From Spongiibacter pelagi (GTDB lineage: Bacteria; Pseudomonadota; Gammaproteobacteria; Pseudomonadales; Spongiibacteraceae): a stretch of DNA of 64,000 nucleotides. The notes under the pieces were generated by a model, which had not been told where the DNA came from, searched no databases, and saw nothing but the letters and a program-made list of their open reading frames with translations. The stretch is taken from the NCBI RefSeq assembly GCF_014705705.1, contig NZ_JACXLD010000003.1, positions 62,001-126,000 of the forward strand, in the 5' to 3' direction. The stretch's first letter is position 1. Every line of letters begins with the position of its first letter. Shown in pieces: positions 8,865 to 19,137 of the stretch. Made by a program: the position numbers and the translations under genes.

Positions 8865-9680
8865 TCACGCTTCCTTGTGAAAATGCACATCCATTTGCGG
8901 GTAGGGAATGCCGATACCTTCCGCATCGAAACGCAGTTTGATGTTTTCCACCAGATCCCAGCGCACTGGCCAGTAGTTGGAGGTTGCGGCCCAGGGGCGG
9001 CAGATCAAGTTAACAGAAGAGTCTGCCAGTTCAGCAACCTGCACTACTGGAGCGGGGTCTTTCAAAATACGCTCATCGGCAGCAACCAGCTCCAGCAGAA
9101 TTTGCTTGGCTTTTTTCAAGTCGGCGTCGTAGGAGATACCCACAACCAAGTCAACGCGGCGATTAGGCTGAGCGCTGTAGTTGGTAATCGCATCTGACAT
9201 CACCTTTGAGTTAGGGATGATGACCTTTTTGTTATCGCCAGTTAGCAAAATGGTAGAGAACAGGCTGATGCTTTGTACCGAGCCTGCGCAACCGCCAGCT
9301 TCAACCCAGTCGCCTACGCGGCAGGGGCGGAAGGCAATCAACAGTACACCCGCAGCAAAGTTGGCCAGCGAGCCTTGCAGTGCCAGACCAACAGCCAGAC
9401 CGGCGGCACCGAGAGCAGCGAGCACCGAGGTGGTTTGAATGCCGATATGGGCCAGTGCTGGAATAATAACCAGCGCCATAATGGTGAAGAACACCAGCTT
9501 GGTAATGAAACCTGACAAGCTGGGGTCTACACCGCGCTTGGTCATGGTTTTTTCGAGCAGGCCGCTGATAATTTTGGCGACCCAGTATCCGATTAGAACA
9601 ATGGCCAATGCGCCGCCAAGCTGGATACCAATATCCAGTGCTTGCGGGCCGTATTGTTCAATCAATGCATTTACATCCAT
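8865..9680 (-). CDS. mscS: small-conductance mechanosensitive channel MscS
   Basis: 271 residues from the ATG at 9680, which has a strong GGAGG 6 bases upstream (an ATG four codons earlier lacks this). Three membrane segments lie in residues ~15-110. The third is the Gly/Ala-rich pore helix VLAALGAAGLAVGLALQGSLANFAAGVLLI. The beta domain follows with VGDWVEAGG and VIIPNSKVMSDAITNYS, both characteristic of MscS. The soluble vestibule ends near VHFHKEA. It opens on hypo-osmotic shock to release solutes at the inner membrane. Length and motifs are those of the small canonical MscS. Confidence 0.93.
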   Translation of the reverse strand: MDVNALIEQYGPQALDIGIQLGGALAIVLIGYWVAKIISGLLEKTMTKRGVDPSLSGFITKLVFFTIMALVIIPALAHIGIQTTSVLAALGAAGLAVGLALQGSLANFAAGVLLIAFRPCRVGDWVEAGGCAGSVQSISLFSTILLTGDNKKVIIPNSKVMSDAITNYSAQPNRRVDLVVGISYDADLKKAKQILLELVAADERILKDPAPVVQVAELADSSVNLICRPWAATSNYWPVRWDLVENIKLRFDAEGIGIPYPQMDVHFHKEA

Positions 9681-9842
9681 AAAATCCTCCATTCTGATAT
9701 GGCTCCGTAAAGCCTACTAAGATGCCTGAAAAAAGTGACAACGCCTAGCGCGGCTGTCGGTATTTTTGAATTTATTCCGCAAATGTCGTGGGCGAAATTG
9801 GGTTGGCTTGTTATGCTCCGCTTATATAAGAGGAGACCTATT

Positions 9843-10109
9843 ATGGCTTTGGATCATCTGCGCAAGCAATTGCAGAACCTTCAGAACGAAATTGAAAATC
9901 TGCCGGTCGATCACGGTCAGCGCGATAAGCTGCACGCGCTGGTAGATGATATTGGCAACGGTATTGATCCGGATGACTCGGCCACGCTGGAAGAGGCGGA
10001 TCTGCAAGAGCGTCTCGACGAGCTGGTTTCCAATTTTGAAGTGGAGCATCCCACCGTTGCGGCGGTACTGAAAGACATTATGGTGAAGCTGGCCAGTATT
10101 GGTATTTGA
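9843..10109 (+). CDS. DUF4404 family protein
   Basis: An 88-residue acidic, mostly helical protein (LRKQLQNLQNEIENL...TLEEADLQERLDELVSNFEVEHPTVAAVLKDIMVKLASIGI). The pattern matches the small gammaproteobacterial family DUF4404. The chosen ATG at 9843 has AGAGGAG 6-12 bases upstream; a longer in-frame ORF from 9735 is not supported. No signal peptide or membrane segment. No function is known. It stands alone between mscS (divergent) and the TlpA-like gene (convergent). Confidence 0.75.
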   Translation: MALDHLRKQLQNLQNEIENLPVDHGQRDKLHALVDDIGNGIDPDDSATLEEADLQERLDELVSNFEVEHPTVAAVLKDIMVKLASIGI

Positions 10110-10118
10110 GCCTGAGGT

Positions 10119-10571
10119 TTACTGAGTGGCCGCAATCAAATCCTGTTCCGTTTGCGGCCCGGTGAGCACCTTCACCACTTCTCCGTTTGGGTTAATCACA
10201 AAGGTAACCGGTAGAATGCGTGGCCGAGTTTGACCCAAAAGCTTGGCGGGATCGCTCAGAAGGGAATCAAACTGAATTCCCATATCTTCAATGGCCATTT
10301 CCAACTCATCGCCTTCCAAGTTGTCGTAGTTCACCCCGTAGATTTTGATGCCATGGCGTTCTGAAAAACGGTTCAACTCCGGAATTTCATCCCGGCACGG
10401 CGTGCACCAACTGGCCCAATAATTCACTAGCTGCCAATTGCCGCTGCGAATTTTAAAGCCCTCTCCAGAAAGGCTTGGCATGTCGGGCCGGCTACAGGCA
10501 GACAGTAAGAATAGGCAGGCGATTAATGCGCTGGTCATTAAAAAGCAAGGTTTACGCGTCAGTCTAGGCAT
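10119..10571 (-). CDS. TlpA/ResA-like thiol-disulfide lipoprotein
   Basis: 150 residues. The signal peptide ends in the lipobox LLSAC with lipidated Cys at residue 26; the next residue is Ser, consistent with outer-membrane sorting. The thioredoxin-fold domain contains WASWCTPC (active-site Cys 56 and 59) and the cis-Pro region RILPVTFVINPNG. TlpA/ResA-like proteins reduce or exchange disulfides in extracytoplasmic partners such as apocytochromes. No cytochrome maturation genes are adjacent, so the partner is unknown. Divergent from arsC. Confidence 0.87.
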   Translation of the reverse strand: MPRLTRKPCFLMTSALIACLFLLSACSRPDMPSLSGEGFKIRSGNWQLVNYWASWCTPCRDEIPELNRFSERHGIKIYGVNYDNLEGDELEMAIEDMGIQFDSLLSDPAKLLGQTRPRILPVTFVINPNGEVVKVLTGPQTEQDLIAATQ

Positions 10572-10681
10572 GTTTATTCCTTATCGCCCGAATAATTGGA
10601 GCGGCTGTGTATAATGCCTGCAGCCGTTTACTCAGATGGTACAAAGTTAAATAACGTAAGATTTATACGCAGAGAAAGTTC

Positions 10682-11657
<976 letters not shown>

Positions 11658-11658
<1 letters not shown>

Positions 11659-12083
11659 TGAGATCGTGTACGCACCCTATGAGTAATTTGCAAACCCGAG
11701 CGGATCAACTGGCTGCGCTGATGAAGCTCAGCTATGTGGGCATGTTGGCCGTTCTGACCATCAGTACGTGGTTTGTCGTTCAAGAGGGGCGGCAGCCCAG
11801 CGTCACTATATATGTGATCCGTCTGCTGCCCTTACTGATCTTTGCGCGAGTGGTGTTTGTTCCCAATCTGCGCGGTTTGGCGTGGTTGTGTTTTGTGTGT
11901 TTGGGCTATTTTGTCGGCGCGGTTACTGAGTCTATGTCGCCGCTGGCCCGCTGGCCAGATTATGTGCAACTGGGTTTAAGTGTCTCCTTGTTTATCAGCG
12001 CGATGGTATTTATTCGTGTTCAATCAAAGGCCTGGCAACAGGCAGGGAACGCACAGCTTGTTACAGAGGAATCGCCACAGTGA
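11658..12083 (+). CDS. DUF2069 membrane protein
   Basis: 141 residues from the overlapping ATG at 11658; a second ATG at 11679 would remove seven residues and is equally plausible. Four hydrophobic segments are visible (~25-45, 50-70, 75-95, 100-120). The core RLLPLLIFARVVFVPNLRGLAWLCFVCLGYFVGAVTE matches DUF2069. Function is unknown. Its fixed position after wrbA in related bacteria suggests shared transcription. It overlaps the GTG start of sppA by four bases. Confidence 0.78.
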
Positions 12084-13894
12084 GTAGTAAGCGGGGGCTG
12101 TTTAGCCGCATAGGAAGTTTAATAGATGGCCTGCGTCGCCTTGTTTTAAACCTGCTGTTTCTGGGGTTTATCGGGGTGTTCATTTTTGCCTTGATGCAGG
12201 ATTCGCCGCTGGAAATTCCAGAAAAAGCCATTCTGGTTGTCGCCCCAGACGGTGTTGTGGTTGAGCAATACACGGCCGTAGATGCGGTGACTCAGCTCAG
12301 CGGCAGTGGCCCTAAAGAAACCCGCCTGCGAGATTTAATTGAGGCCATTGATCGCGCAAGCCTAGACCCGCGAATAAAAGGTGTTTTGCTGCGCTTACAC
12401 CACCTCGACCATATCGGCATGAGCAAAACCTGGGAGTTGGCTCAGGCCCTTGAGCGCTTTAGAGAAAGCGGTAAATCCATTGTCGCGGTCTCTGATTACT
12501 ACGATCAAGACCAATATTTATTAGCCGCTCAGGCGGACAAAATTTATCTTGAGCCGATGGGTGGGGTGGCGCTGGAAGGTTTTGCCGTGGTGCGTAATTA
12601 TTTTCGCGAAGCGATTCAGCGCCTGAAAATTCGCTTCCATATTTTCAGAGTGGGCACTTATAAATCCGCATTGGAACCACTGATTCGCGACGATATGTCA
12701 CCGGAAGATAAGGAAGCTAATCGCGGCTGGTTGGAGCCGCTATGGGCAATGTATCGCGGTGAGGTTTTGGCGCGGCGCAATATCAGCGAGACGCAATTTG
12801 ACGCCTTCACCAATCGCATTGACCAAGTTATGGCGAAGTACGCTGGCAATGCTGAGCAGGCGGCTATCGAATTGGGCTTGGTCGATAAAGTGCTAAGTCG
12901 CGCGCAACTCCGCGATGAATATGCGCCGGTGGTTGGCGTGACCGACGGTTACTTCAATCAAGTGCATTATCAAGACTACTTATTTGCCGAACGTACCCTG
13001 TACCAAGAGCCCCAAGGTGCTGTGGGCATCATTGTGGCGCAGGGCAATATTGTCGATGGCGAGGCTTCTGCTGGCGGCATTGGTGGCGATAGTTTGGCGC
13101 GTTTGATTCGGCAGACAGCGGAAGACAAAACCGTCAAGGCGGTGGTGTTGCGGATAGATAGTGGCGGTGGTTCGGCAATGGCCTCAGAAGTCATTCGCCA
13201 AGAGCTGCAAGCCCTGAAAGCCACTGGCAAGCCCTTGGTGGTTTCCATGAGCAGCGCGGCGGCATCTGGCGGCTATTGGATTGCTGCCGATGCGGATCGC
13301 ATTTTGGCTACGCCGGCAACACTGACGGGTTCTATCGGGATTTTTGGGGCGTTTCCCACATTTGAAAATCTGCTAGAGCATTTTGGGGTGTATACCGACG
13401 GCGTGGGCACCACCGATATTGCCGGCGCTATGCGCGTGGATAAGCCACTCTCGCCAGTGCTTGAGCGGGCGATGCAATCCGGTATAGAAAACGGTTACCA
13501 GCGGTTCCTCAAGGTTGTCGCTGACGGACGAAGCATGGCTATGGATGAGGTCGATGAGTTAGCTCAGGGCCGAGTTTGGAGTGGTGTAGATGCCCAGCGT
13601 CTCGGCTTGGTGGATGCATTGGGAAGTTTAGCGCAGGCCGTAGACGTGGCGGCGGAACTGGCTGGAGTCAGTGCTGAAAACAGCCGCGTATTGCGCTTGC
13701 CACTTTCGCCAGAAGAAGAACTGCTGGAGTTTTTGCTGCATCAGGGCTTGGTGAAATCGGCGCTGGGCCAGTTCGCCTTTTTGGATCGCACGATTCAGTG
13801 GTTATTCCAACCTGCGGGACTGGTTAAGCAGTGGCAAAGTTTAAATGATCCGCGAGGTATGTATGCTTTTTGCGGCGTTTGCCTCGCGCCTTAA
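12080..13894 (+). CDS. sppA: signal peptide peptidase SppA, 67-kDa type
   Basis: 604 residues from GTG 12080, with GAGGAA about 8 bases before it. An N-terminal membrane anchor (~residues 20-40) is followed by two S49 peptidase repeats. By comparison with E. coli SppA the catalytic Lys is in RVGTYKSALEP (Lys195) and the Ser in AAASGGYWIAAD (Ser396), one in each repeat, as in the tandem-domain type. It degrades cleaved signal peptides in the inner membrane. Length matches E. coli SppA (618). Confidence 0.93.
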   Translation: MSSKRGLFSRIGSLIDGLRRLVLNLLFLGFIGVFIFALMQDSPLEIPEKAILVVAPDGVVVEQYTAVDAVTQLSGSGPKETRLRDLIEAIDRASLDPRIKGVLLRLHHLDHIGMSKTWELAQALERFRESGKSIVAVSDYYDQDQYLLAAQADKIYLEPMGGVALEGFAVVRNYFREAIQRLKIRFHIFRVGTYKSALEPLIRDDMSPEDKEANRGWLEPLWAMYRGEVLARRNISETQFDAFTNRIDQVMAKYAGNAEQAAIELGLVDKVLSRAQLRDEYAPVVGVTDGYFNQVHYQDYLFAERTLYQEPQGAVGIIVAQGNIVDGEASAGGIGGDSLARLIRQTAEDKTVKAVVLRIDSGGGSAMASEVIRQELQALKATGKPLVVSMSSAAASGGYWIAADADRILATPATLTGSIGIFGAFPTFENLLEHFGVYTDGVGTTDIAGAMRVDKPLSPVLERAMQSGIENGYQRFLKVVADGRSMAMDEVDELAQGRVWSGVDAQRLGLVDALGSLAQAVDVAAELAGVSAENSRVLRLPLSPEEELLEFLLHQGLVKSALGQFAFLDRTIQWLFQPAGLVKQWQSLNDPRGMYAFCGVCLAP

Positions 13895-13916
13895 TCAGAG
13901 GCTCCTTAATTTATTC

Positions 13917-14354
13917 TCAAGGCTTGTGAATATCCGGCGGGGCGAGGGGTTGGCTACCCGTAATTAGCCACTTCTTGCCGCGCTTTTGAAATAGATAACG
14001 CGCGTGATGGCGCTGAATTTCTCCCGCCTCAAAATCTCCAAAACTACTGCGATACTGCTGCAAGACCGCACTGCCTTCTTCTAAACCTTGCTGCTTGGCG
14101 ATATCTGCCAAACTCTGTGGAAACAGCAACACGATATCCGTGCTGGCGCTCCCGGTATTTTCCTCGGCCTCAACGGACTGAATCTCAATTTTGCGCAGCT
14201 CAAATACTGGCTGTTCTGTTAGTGAATTTAAGTTTTCTTGTAAAAGCTGTTCGGCGAGATACGCCGAGAACGGCACCGGTCTTGAGCAGGCGCTAATGGC
14301 CAAGAACAAAAATGCGGCTAGGGGAAATGCGATATTCCGTTTAAAGCTGGGCAT
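13917..14354 (-). CDS. small lipoprotein of unknown function
   Basis: 145 residues from the ATG at 14354 with CGGAAA upstream; an in-frame ATG 17 codons earlier would give a poorer signal peptide. The leader MPSFKRNIAFPLAAFLFLAISAC ends in a lipobox with Cys23. The mature part has a likely helical acidic region and an Arg/His-rich C-terminus (FDFEAGE-like then RHHARYLFQKRGKKWLITG), reminiscent of small NTF2-like or DUF4878-like lipoproteins. I do not recognise a specific family. Convergent with sppA, divergent from phoD. Confidence 0.65.
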   Translation of the reverse strand: MPSFKRNIAFPLAAFLFLAISACSRPVPFSAYLAEQLLQENLNSLTEQPVFELRKIEIQSVEAEENTGSASTDIVLLFPQSLADIAKQQGLEEGSAVLQQYRSSFGDFEAGEIQRHHARYLFQKRGKKWLITGSQPLAPPDIHKP

Positions 14355-14433
14355 AAATTTCCGAAATACAATGGTTGAATGTTGACGCTGAAATCTTACT
14401 GTCATCTGCGCTATCTATAATCTCACTTTTTCT

Positions 14434-14578
14434 AGGAAACCACTGATTAATGTAGCGAGTGCAGCAAGATTGGTTGTCGCCGGAGCGCAGAAAGCGGAAT
14501 TTATATGAGAATAAATGAGCATTTCGAGCACCGCCGACGGCTTAGATTGCAAGCGCAGTAATTAATCAGGGGTTTCCT
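14434..14578. repeat. MITE-like inverted-repeat element upstream of phoD
   Basis: AGGAAACCACTGATTAAT at 14434-14451 is mirrored by ATTAATCAGGGGTTTCCT at 14561-14578: 18-bp terminal inverted repeats with one mismatch enclosing 109 bases. The interior also contains near-complementary blocks (GTCGCCGG against CCGCCGAC). There is no ORF inside. Size, terminal repeats and intergenic location fit a non-autonomous transposon remnant; a clear target duplication is not visible. The element makes up most of the gap ahead of phoD. Confidence 0.55.
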
Positions 14579-14598
14579 GCTACACGAGCAGGTATTCC

Positions 14599-16242
14599 GT
14601 GGATCGCCGAATCTTCCTAAAGCTTCTTGCAAGCTCCGTAATCACAACTCCAATCTTGACAGCCTGTGGCGGCGGTAGCAACCGAGGCCCAGCAAGCAGT
14701 GGTGGCGACGATGTTGTGCCCGGTACGCAGACCACCCCCGGCGCATTTGTGCACGGAGTTGCCAGCGGTGACCCCCTGTCAGACCGCGTTATCTTGTGGG
14801 CACATCTCAGTCCTGAAGAGTCAGATCTCAGTGAAGCGGTGGTGCGCTGTCAGCTTTCGGATGATCCCAGCTTCAGCAATTTATTGATTGATGAATTGCT
14901 GGCCACTGGCCCAGAGCGCGATTTCACCGTTAAGTACGATGCCGCAGGCTTGCTTGCAGATAAACATTATTGGTATCGCTTTATTGCGGGCGAAACTGTC
15001 TCGACGGTGGGGCGCACTCGCACACTGCCGGCGGCGGGCGAAAGCGCGGATCGTCTGCGTTTTGCGGTGTGTTCTTGCAGCAGCTATCCCCACGGTTATT
15101 TCTCGGTTTACCGGATGATGGCTAATCGCAGTGATCTCGATTTCATCATGCACCTCGGTGATTATATTTACGAGTATGAGCAAGATGGCTACGGCGATCA
15201 TGCTGATCGTCTGCTTGATCCGGCCCACGAAATTATTGTGTTGGATGATTACCGTCGTCGTTATGCGCTGTATCGTAAAGATCCAGATTTGCAGGCGGCC
15301 CATGCGATTCATCCCTTTATCAATGTTTGGGATGATCACGAATCTGCCGATAACTCGTGGAAGGACGGCGCCAGCAACCACAACGACGGTGAAGGCGAAT
15401 GGCCGGCTCGCAAAGCTCAAGCGATTCAAGCCTATTTTGAGTGGATTCCTATTCGGCCGCCGACTCTCGATCAAACCAGCATTTACCGCAGCTTTGAATA
15501 CGGCGATCTTGCCAGCTTTATGATGTTGGATACCCGCTTGGAAGGTCGTGAAGAACAGCTGGCCATTCCTATTGATCCAAGCCGTGCGCAGCCGCGTGAC
15601 CTGTTGGGGCAAACTCAGAAGGATTGGTTTAAAAATAAACTGGCGACAGCGCAGGGCCAGTGGAAGTTTGTCGGTCAGCAAGTCATGTTTGCGCAGCTGC
15701 AAATTTTGGAACTTGAGCGTTTATTACCTGCCGAGTTTCCAACCAGCCAGTTCAGTCCGCTGATTGCGATTAATATGGATCAGTGGGACGGCTACGCGGT
15801 TGAGCGCGAAGAAATCCTCAATTTTATTGAGGATGAAGCGATTGATAATGTGGTGGTGCTTACTGGCGATATTCATACCAGTTGGGCCAATGAGGTCTAT
15901 AAAAGCAGTACCTTAATCTCCAACTTAACGACCGAGCCACTTGCGGCGGAGTTTGTTACCCCAAGCATTACCTCGCCGGGTTTTCCCGATGGCGCGGCGG
16001 AATTGGCCGCGGCCTTGTTGCCGGTGGTGAATCCGCACATGAAATATATTGAGCTTAAAACCAAGGGTTTTATCCTGATGGATGTCACCGCTGAGCGTAC
16101 GCAGGCCGAGTATTACTATGCCGAAGATATCAGCACGGCAGATATGATTGGTGTGGAAAGTGATACGGTGAAAACTGTTGCGGTCTACGACGGTAGCTCG
16201 CGGATGACCTTGGATACGCCGATAAGCACGCCGCGCAGTTAA
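14599..16242 (+). CDS. phoD: PhoD-type alkaline phosphatase/phosphodiesterase, predicted lipoprotein
   Basis: 547 residues from GTG 14599. The N-terminus MDRRIFLKLLASSVITTPILTAC combines a twin-arginine motif (DRRIFLK) with a lipobox and Cys23, so it is probably exported folded by Tat and then lipidated. A PhoD N-terminal domain (FVHGVASGDPLSDRVILWAHL) precedes the metallophosphatase core with HLGDYIYEYEQDGYGDH, NVWDDHESADNSW, WKFVGQQVMFAQL and LTGDIHTSW. These supply the metal ligands of the PhoD family, which hydrolyses phosphodiesters and monoesters and usually contains Fe and Ca. Phosphate control is likely, but I see no clear Pho box. It ends 7 bases from the convergent cobQ. Confidence 0.9.
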   Translation: MDRRIFLKLLASSVITTPILTACGGGSNRGPASSGGDDVVPGTQTTPGAFVHGVASGDPLSDRVILWAHLSPEESDLSEAVVRCQLSDDPSFSNLLIDELLATGPERDFTVKYDAAGLLADKHYWYRFIAGETVSTVGRTRTLPAAGESADRLRFAVCSCSSYPHGYFSVYRMMANRSDLDFIMHLGDYIYEYEQDGYGDHADRLLDPAHEIIVLDDYRRRYALYRKDPDLQAAHAIHPFINVWDDHESADNSWKDGASNHNDGEGEWPARKAQAIQAYFEWIPIRPPTLDQTSIYRSFEYGDLASFMMLDTRLEGREEQLAIPIDPSRAQPRDLLGQTQKDWFKNKLATAQGQWKFVGQQVMFAQLQILELERLLPAEFPTSQFSPLIAINMDQWDGYAVEREEILNFIEDEAIDNVVVLTGDIHTSWANEVYKSSTLISNLTTEPLAAEFVTPSITSPGFPDGAAELAAALLPVVNPHMKYIELKTKGFILMDVTAERTQAEYYYAEDISTADMIGVESDTVKTVAVYDGSSRMTLDTPISTPRS

Positions 16243-16249
16243 CGCGGAA

Positions 16250-17695
16250 TCAACAGAGCTCTAGCAGAGCCTCGATATCGAGGCTTTGCTCTAGACAGTC
16301 TGCCAGTCTATCGAGATTGGTTTCGATCAAGGCATCGTAGTTAAAGTCTGGTGCGTCACTCATTCCTGCCCATTTCAGCAAGTGTTCACGGGCCTCGCTG
16401 TGATCAAAAATACCGTGGAGATAGCTGCCAAGCACTTGCCCGTCGGCGCTGATGGCGCCGTCTTTATGGCTGCCTAAATCCAGAAGCGGATCATTTAGCG
16501 CGGGCCCGGTACTTTCGCCCGCATGAATTTCATAGCCGGTGACGCAGGCTTGGCCATCAATAAAATTTCCGGAAGCTTGTCGTAAAGTTTTTTCGGCCTG
16601 GAGCGTGGTTTCAAAATCCAAATAGCCTAAACCGGCGCTGCTACCAGCCTCGCCTTCTATCGCAAATGGATCGTGAACCGCATTGCCCAGCATTTGAAAG
16701 CCACCGCAGATGCCCATAACTTTTCCGCCATAGCGCAGGTGTTTTTCAATATCCTTGTCCCAGCTGTTCTCGCGTAAAAACGCCAAGTCCTGCCGGGTAT
16801 TTTTAGTGCCGGGTAAAATAATTAAATCGCAGGGCGGCAGCGTTTGGCCCTTGCCGATAAATTCCAACGAGACATTGGGGTGCTGGCGCAGTGCATCAAA
16901 ATCGGTGTGATTGCTGATGCGGGTGAATACCGGAACGATAAGCTTTAGCTTAATTTCGCCTTTTTGCTGAGCGGTGCTGATGGCGTCTTCCGCTTCTAGG
17001 TGCAAATCGTGCAAATAGGGAATAACGCCGAGCACTGGCTTTTGGCTGCGCTCTTCCAGCCAATCAAGGCCAGATTGCAGTAGTCCAATATCGCCGCGAA
17101 AGCGATTGACCACAAAGCCTTTAATACGCTGTTGCTCTGTTTGGGAGAGCAGTACAACGGTGCCAATAAAGTGGGCGAAAATACCGCCGCGATCAATATC
17201 GGCAATAAGAATGACCGGGCAGTCCACCGCCTCAGCAAAGCCCATATTGGCGATGTCGCCCTCGCGCAAATTAATTTCCGCTGGGCTGCCTGCGCCTTCT
17301 ACAATTATCCAGTCGTACTGCTGACACAGTCGGTAATGCGAATCCAGAACCGCATTCATCGCCCGCTTTTTATAGTCGTGATAATCCGCCGCTTCCATAT
17401 TACTGAGCGCTTTGCCGTGAATAATCACTTGCGCGCCGCTGTCGGAATTGGGCTTGAGTAGCACCGGGTTCATATCGGTGTGGGGGGCTAAACCACAGGC
17501 CCGCGCTTGCACAGCCTGGGCTCGACCGATCTCGCCACCCTCTGCCGTTACCGCGCTATTCAATGCCATGTTTTGTGGTTTGAACGGGGCCACTGACAGG
17601 CCGCGGCGTTTCAAAACACGACATATACCGGCAACCAGAACGCTTTTGCCAGCATCGGAAGTGCAGCCCTGTACCATCAGCGTTTTTGCCGTCAT
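16250..17695 (-). CDS. cobQ: cobyric acid synthase CobQ/CbiP
   Basis: 481 residues. The N-terminal dethiobiotin-synthetase-like ATP domain opens [39 protein letters not shown] and [12 protein letters not shown] are CobQ signatures. The C-terminal glutamine amidotransferase domain has [12 protein letters not shown] with its nucleophilic Cys and a late SYLHGIFDH. It amidates adenosyl-cobyrinic acid a,c-diamide at four carboxylates to give cobyric acid. The ATG overlaps the bluB stop by four bases. It is last in the riboswitch-led operon. The 3' end of the gene is a long palindrome (16268-16285). Confidence 0.95.
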   Translation of the reverse strand: MTAKTLMVQGCTSDAGKSVLVAGICRVLKRRGLSVAPFKPQNMALNSAVTAEGGEIGRAQAVQARACGLAPHTDMNPVLLKPNSDSGAQVIIHGKALSNMEAADYHDYKKRAMNAVLDSHYRLCQQYDWIIVEGAGSPAEINLREGDIANMGFAEAVDCPVILIADIDRGGIFAHFIGTVVLLSQTEQQRIKGFVVNRFRGDIGLLQSGLDWLEERSQKPVLGVIPYLHDLHLEAEDAISTAQQKGEIKLKLIVPVFTRISNHTDFDALRQHPNVSLEFIGKGQTLPPCDLIILPGTKNTRQDLAFLRENSWDKDIEKHLRYGGKVMGICGGFQMLGNAVHDPFAIEGEAGSSAGLGYLDFETTLQAEKTLRQASGNFIDGQACVTGYEIHAGESTGPALNDPLLDLGSHKDGAISADGQVLGSYLHGIFDHSEAREHLLKWAGMSDAPDFNYDALIETNLDRLADCLEQSLDIEALLELC

Positions 17696-18351
17696 TGGTC
17701 TGCCTCCGCGTTATCCTGCCAGCCGTTTTCCATCAAAACCGTATTGAGCTTTTGTCGGCTGGCCCAGTCCTCGCTTTCCAGCATGGGTTTTGGGTAAAAC
17801 TCTGCAACTGGGCCTAGGCAAAGTATGGCAATCGGCTGGCTGTCGGCGGGCATATTTAAAAGGGCTTTAAGTTCTTCGGGTTCAAAGAGAGAAACCCAGC
17901 CCATGCCTAAATTTTCCGCCCGAGCGGCTAACCAGATATTTTGAATGGCGCAGGCGGCCGAGGCGAGATCCATTTCAGGCATGCTGCGGCGACCAAAAAT
18001 GTGCGGTTCGCGCTTATCCATTAATGCCACTACTAATAGCTCGGCGCAGTCACGAACCCCTTCAACTTTAAGCCTGAGGAATTCCGTATCGCGTTCTTTT
18101 AAAGCGGCGGCAGTGCGTATGCGTTCTGCTTGTACGACTTGATAAATGCTTTCGCGCAATTGTGGTTGAGTAATGCGGATAAAGCGCCAGGGCTGCATAA
18201 AACCAACACTGGGCGCGTGATGAGCGGCCTTGAGCAGGCGTTGCAGAACCTCGTCGGCAATTTGTCCACCGATGAAGTGGCGCATATCGCGGCGCTCATC
18301 GATTACGCGATAGACCGTGTCGCGCTCATTTTCATTGAACTGATACGTCAT
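17692..18351 (-). CDS. bluB: 5,6-dimethylbenzimidazole synthase BluB
   Basis: 219 residues of nitroreductase-like fold. [43 protein letters not shown] is the BluB pattern, with RRDMRHF and [10 protein letters not shown] binding [35 protein letters not shown] follows. BluB fragments reduced FMN with oxygen to make the lower ligand of B12. Its presence means the cell can build true cobalamin aerobically. It starts 3 bases after the btuD stop. Confidence 0.94.
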   Translation of the reverse strand: MTYQFNENERDTVYRVIDERRDMRHFIGGQIADEVLQRLLKAAHHAPSVGFMQPWRFIRITQPQLRESIYQVVQAERIRTAAALKERDTEFLRLKVEGVRDCAELLVVALMDKREPHIFGRRSMPEMDLASAACAIQNIWLAARAENLGMGWVSLFEPEELKALLNMPADSQPIAILCLGPVAEFYPKPMLESEDWASRQKLNTVLMENGWQDNAEADQ

Positions 18352-18354
18352 AAC

Positions 18355-19137
18355 TCAATTGCCATTACTCAGCTCTTTTGGCAGAAAAATACGCTGACCA
18401 TCTAGCTCGGTCGTCATTAATGCGGTGTTATAAAGTTTTTCCAGTGCGGGGGTGACCAGCATGGTGTCGCAATCGCCCCAACAGGCTTCGCCGCTGGGGT
18501 AGAGCAGCAAGAGTTTGTCACAGCAGCGCGCGGCCAGGTTTAAATCGTGAAGGCATAACACAATAGATGTGCCGCGTTGAGCTTGCTTGCGAAGAATCTG
18601 TAACACCTTAACCTGATGATGTAGATCGAGATGATTACTCGGTTCATCGCCCAGCAAAATATCCGGGGTTTGGCACAACGCGGTGGCAATGGCCAAGCGT
18701 TGCCGCTCGCCACCAGAGAGGGTGTTTACTAGGCGATCTTCAAGGCCTTCCATCTCAACATCGAGCAGGGCTTGCCGGGCAATCGCAATATCGTCAGCCG
18801 TTTCAATATCCCAAGGCGAGAGAAAAGGATGGCGGCCAATTAATACGGTTTCCAATACGGTGCCGGGGAAGCCGTCTTGCCGTTCCTGAAAAATGACAGC
18901 GAGTTTTTTGGCAATCTCTTTGCGGCGCAGCGTTGCTAGTGTGGCGTTGTTGAGAATAACCTGCCCATGCCGTGGCGCGCGCAGTCCCGCCAGTGTATGT
19001 AGCAGGGTAGTTTTGCCGGCGCCATTGGGGCCGAGAATGCCCCAGATTTCACCGGGCTTGGCTTCAAAATCGAGTGCGGTGCCGTCAGCTCTGCCGGGAA
19101 TATCGATCACCAGATTTTCGCAACGCAGCGTACTCAT
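18355..19137 (-). CDS. btuD: vitamin B12 ABC transporter ATPase BtuD
   Basis: 260 residues. Walker A GPNGAGKT is at 36-43, the signature LSGGERQRLAIA lies just past the middle, Walker B is ILLGDEP and the D-loop SNHLD follows. This is the FecCD-partner ATPase group (BtuD/FepC/HmuV). B12 is the likely substrate from its place between btuC and bluB in a cobalamin-riboswitch operon. Its start overlaps the btuC stop (TAATG). Confidence 0.9.
   Translation of the reverse strand: MSTLRCENLVIDIPGRADGTALDFEAKPGEIWGILGPNGAGKTTLLHTLAGLRAPRHGQVILNNATLATLRRKEIAKKLAVIFQERQDGFPGTVLETVLIGRHPFLSPWDIETADDIAIARQALLDVEMEGLEDRLVNTLSGGERQRLAIATALCQTPDILLGDEPSNHLDLHHQVKVLQILRKQAQRGTSIVLCLHDLNLAARCCDKLLLLYPSGEACWGDCDTMLVTPALEKLYNTALMTTELDGQRIFLPKELSNGN

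Noticed and set aside
14881-15702. 273-codon antisense open frame inside phoD
   Set aside because: Composition is that of reversed coding sequence; phoD is unambiguous on the other strand.
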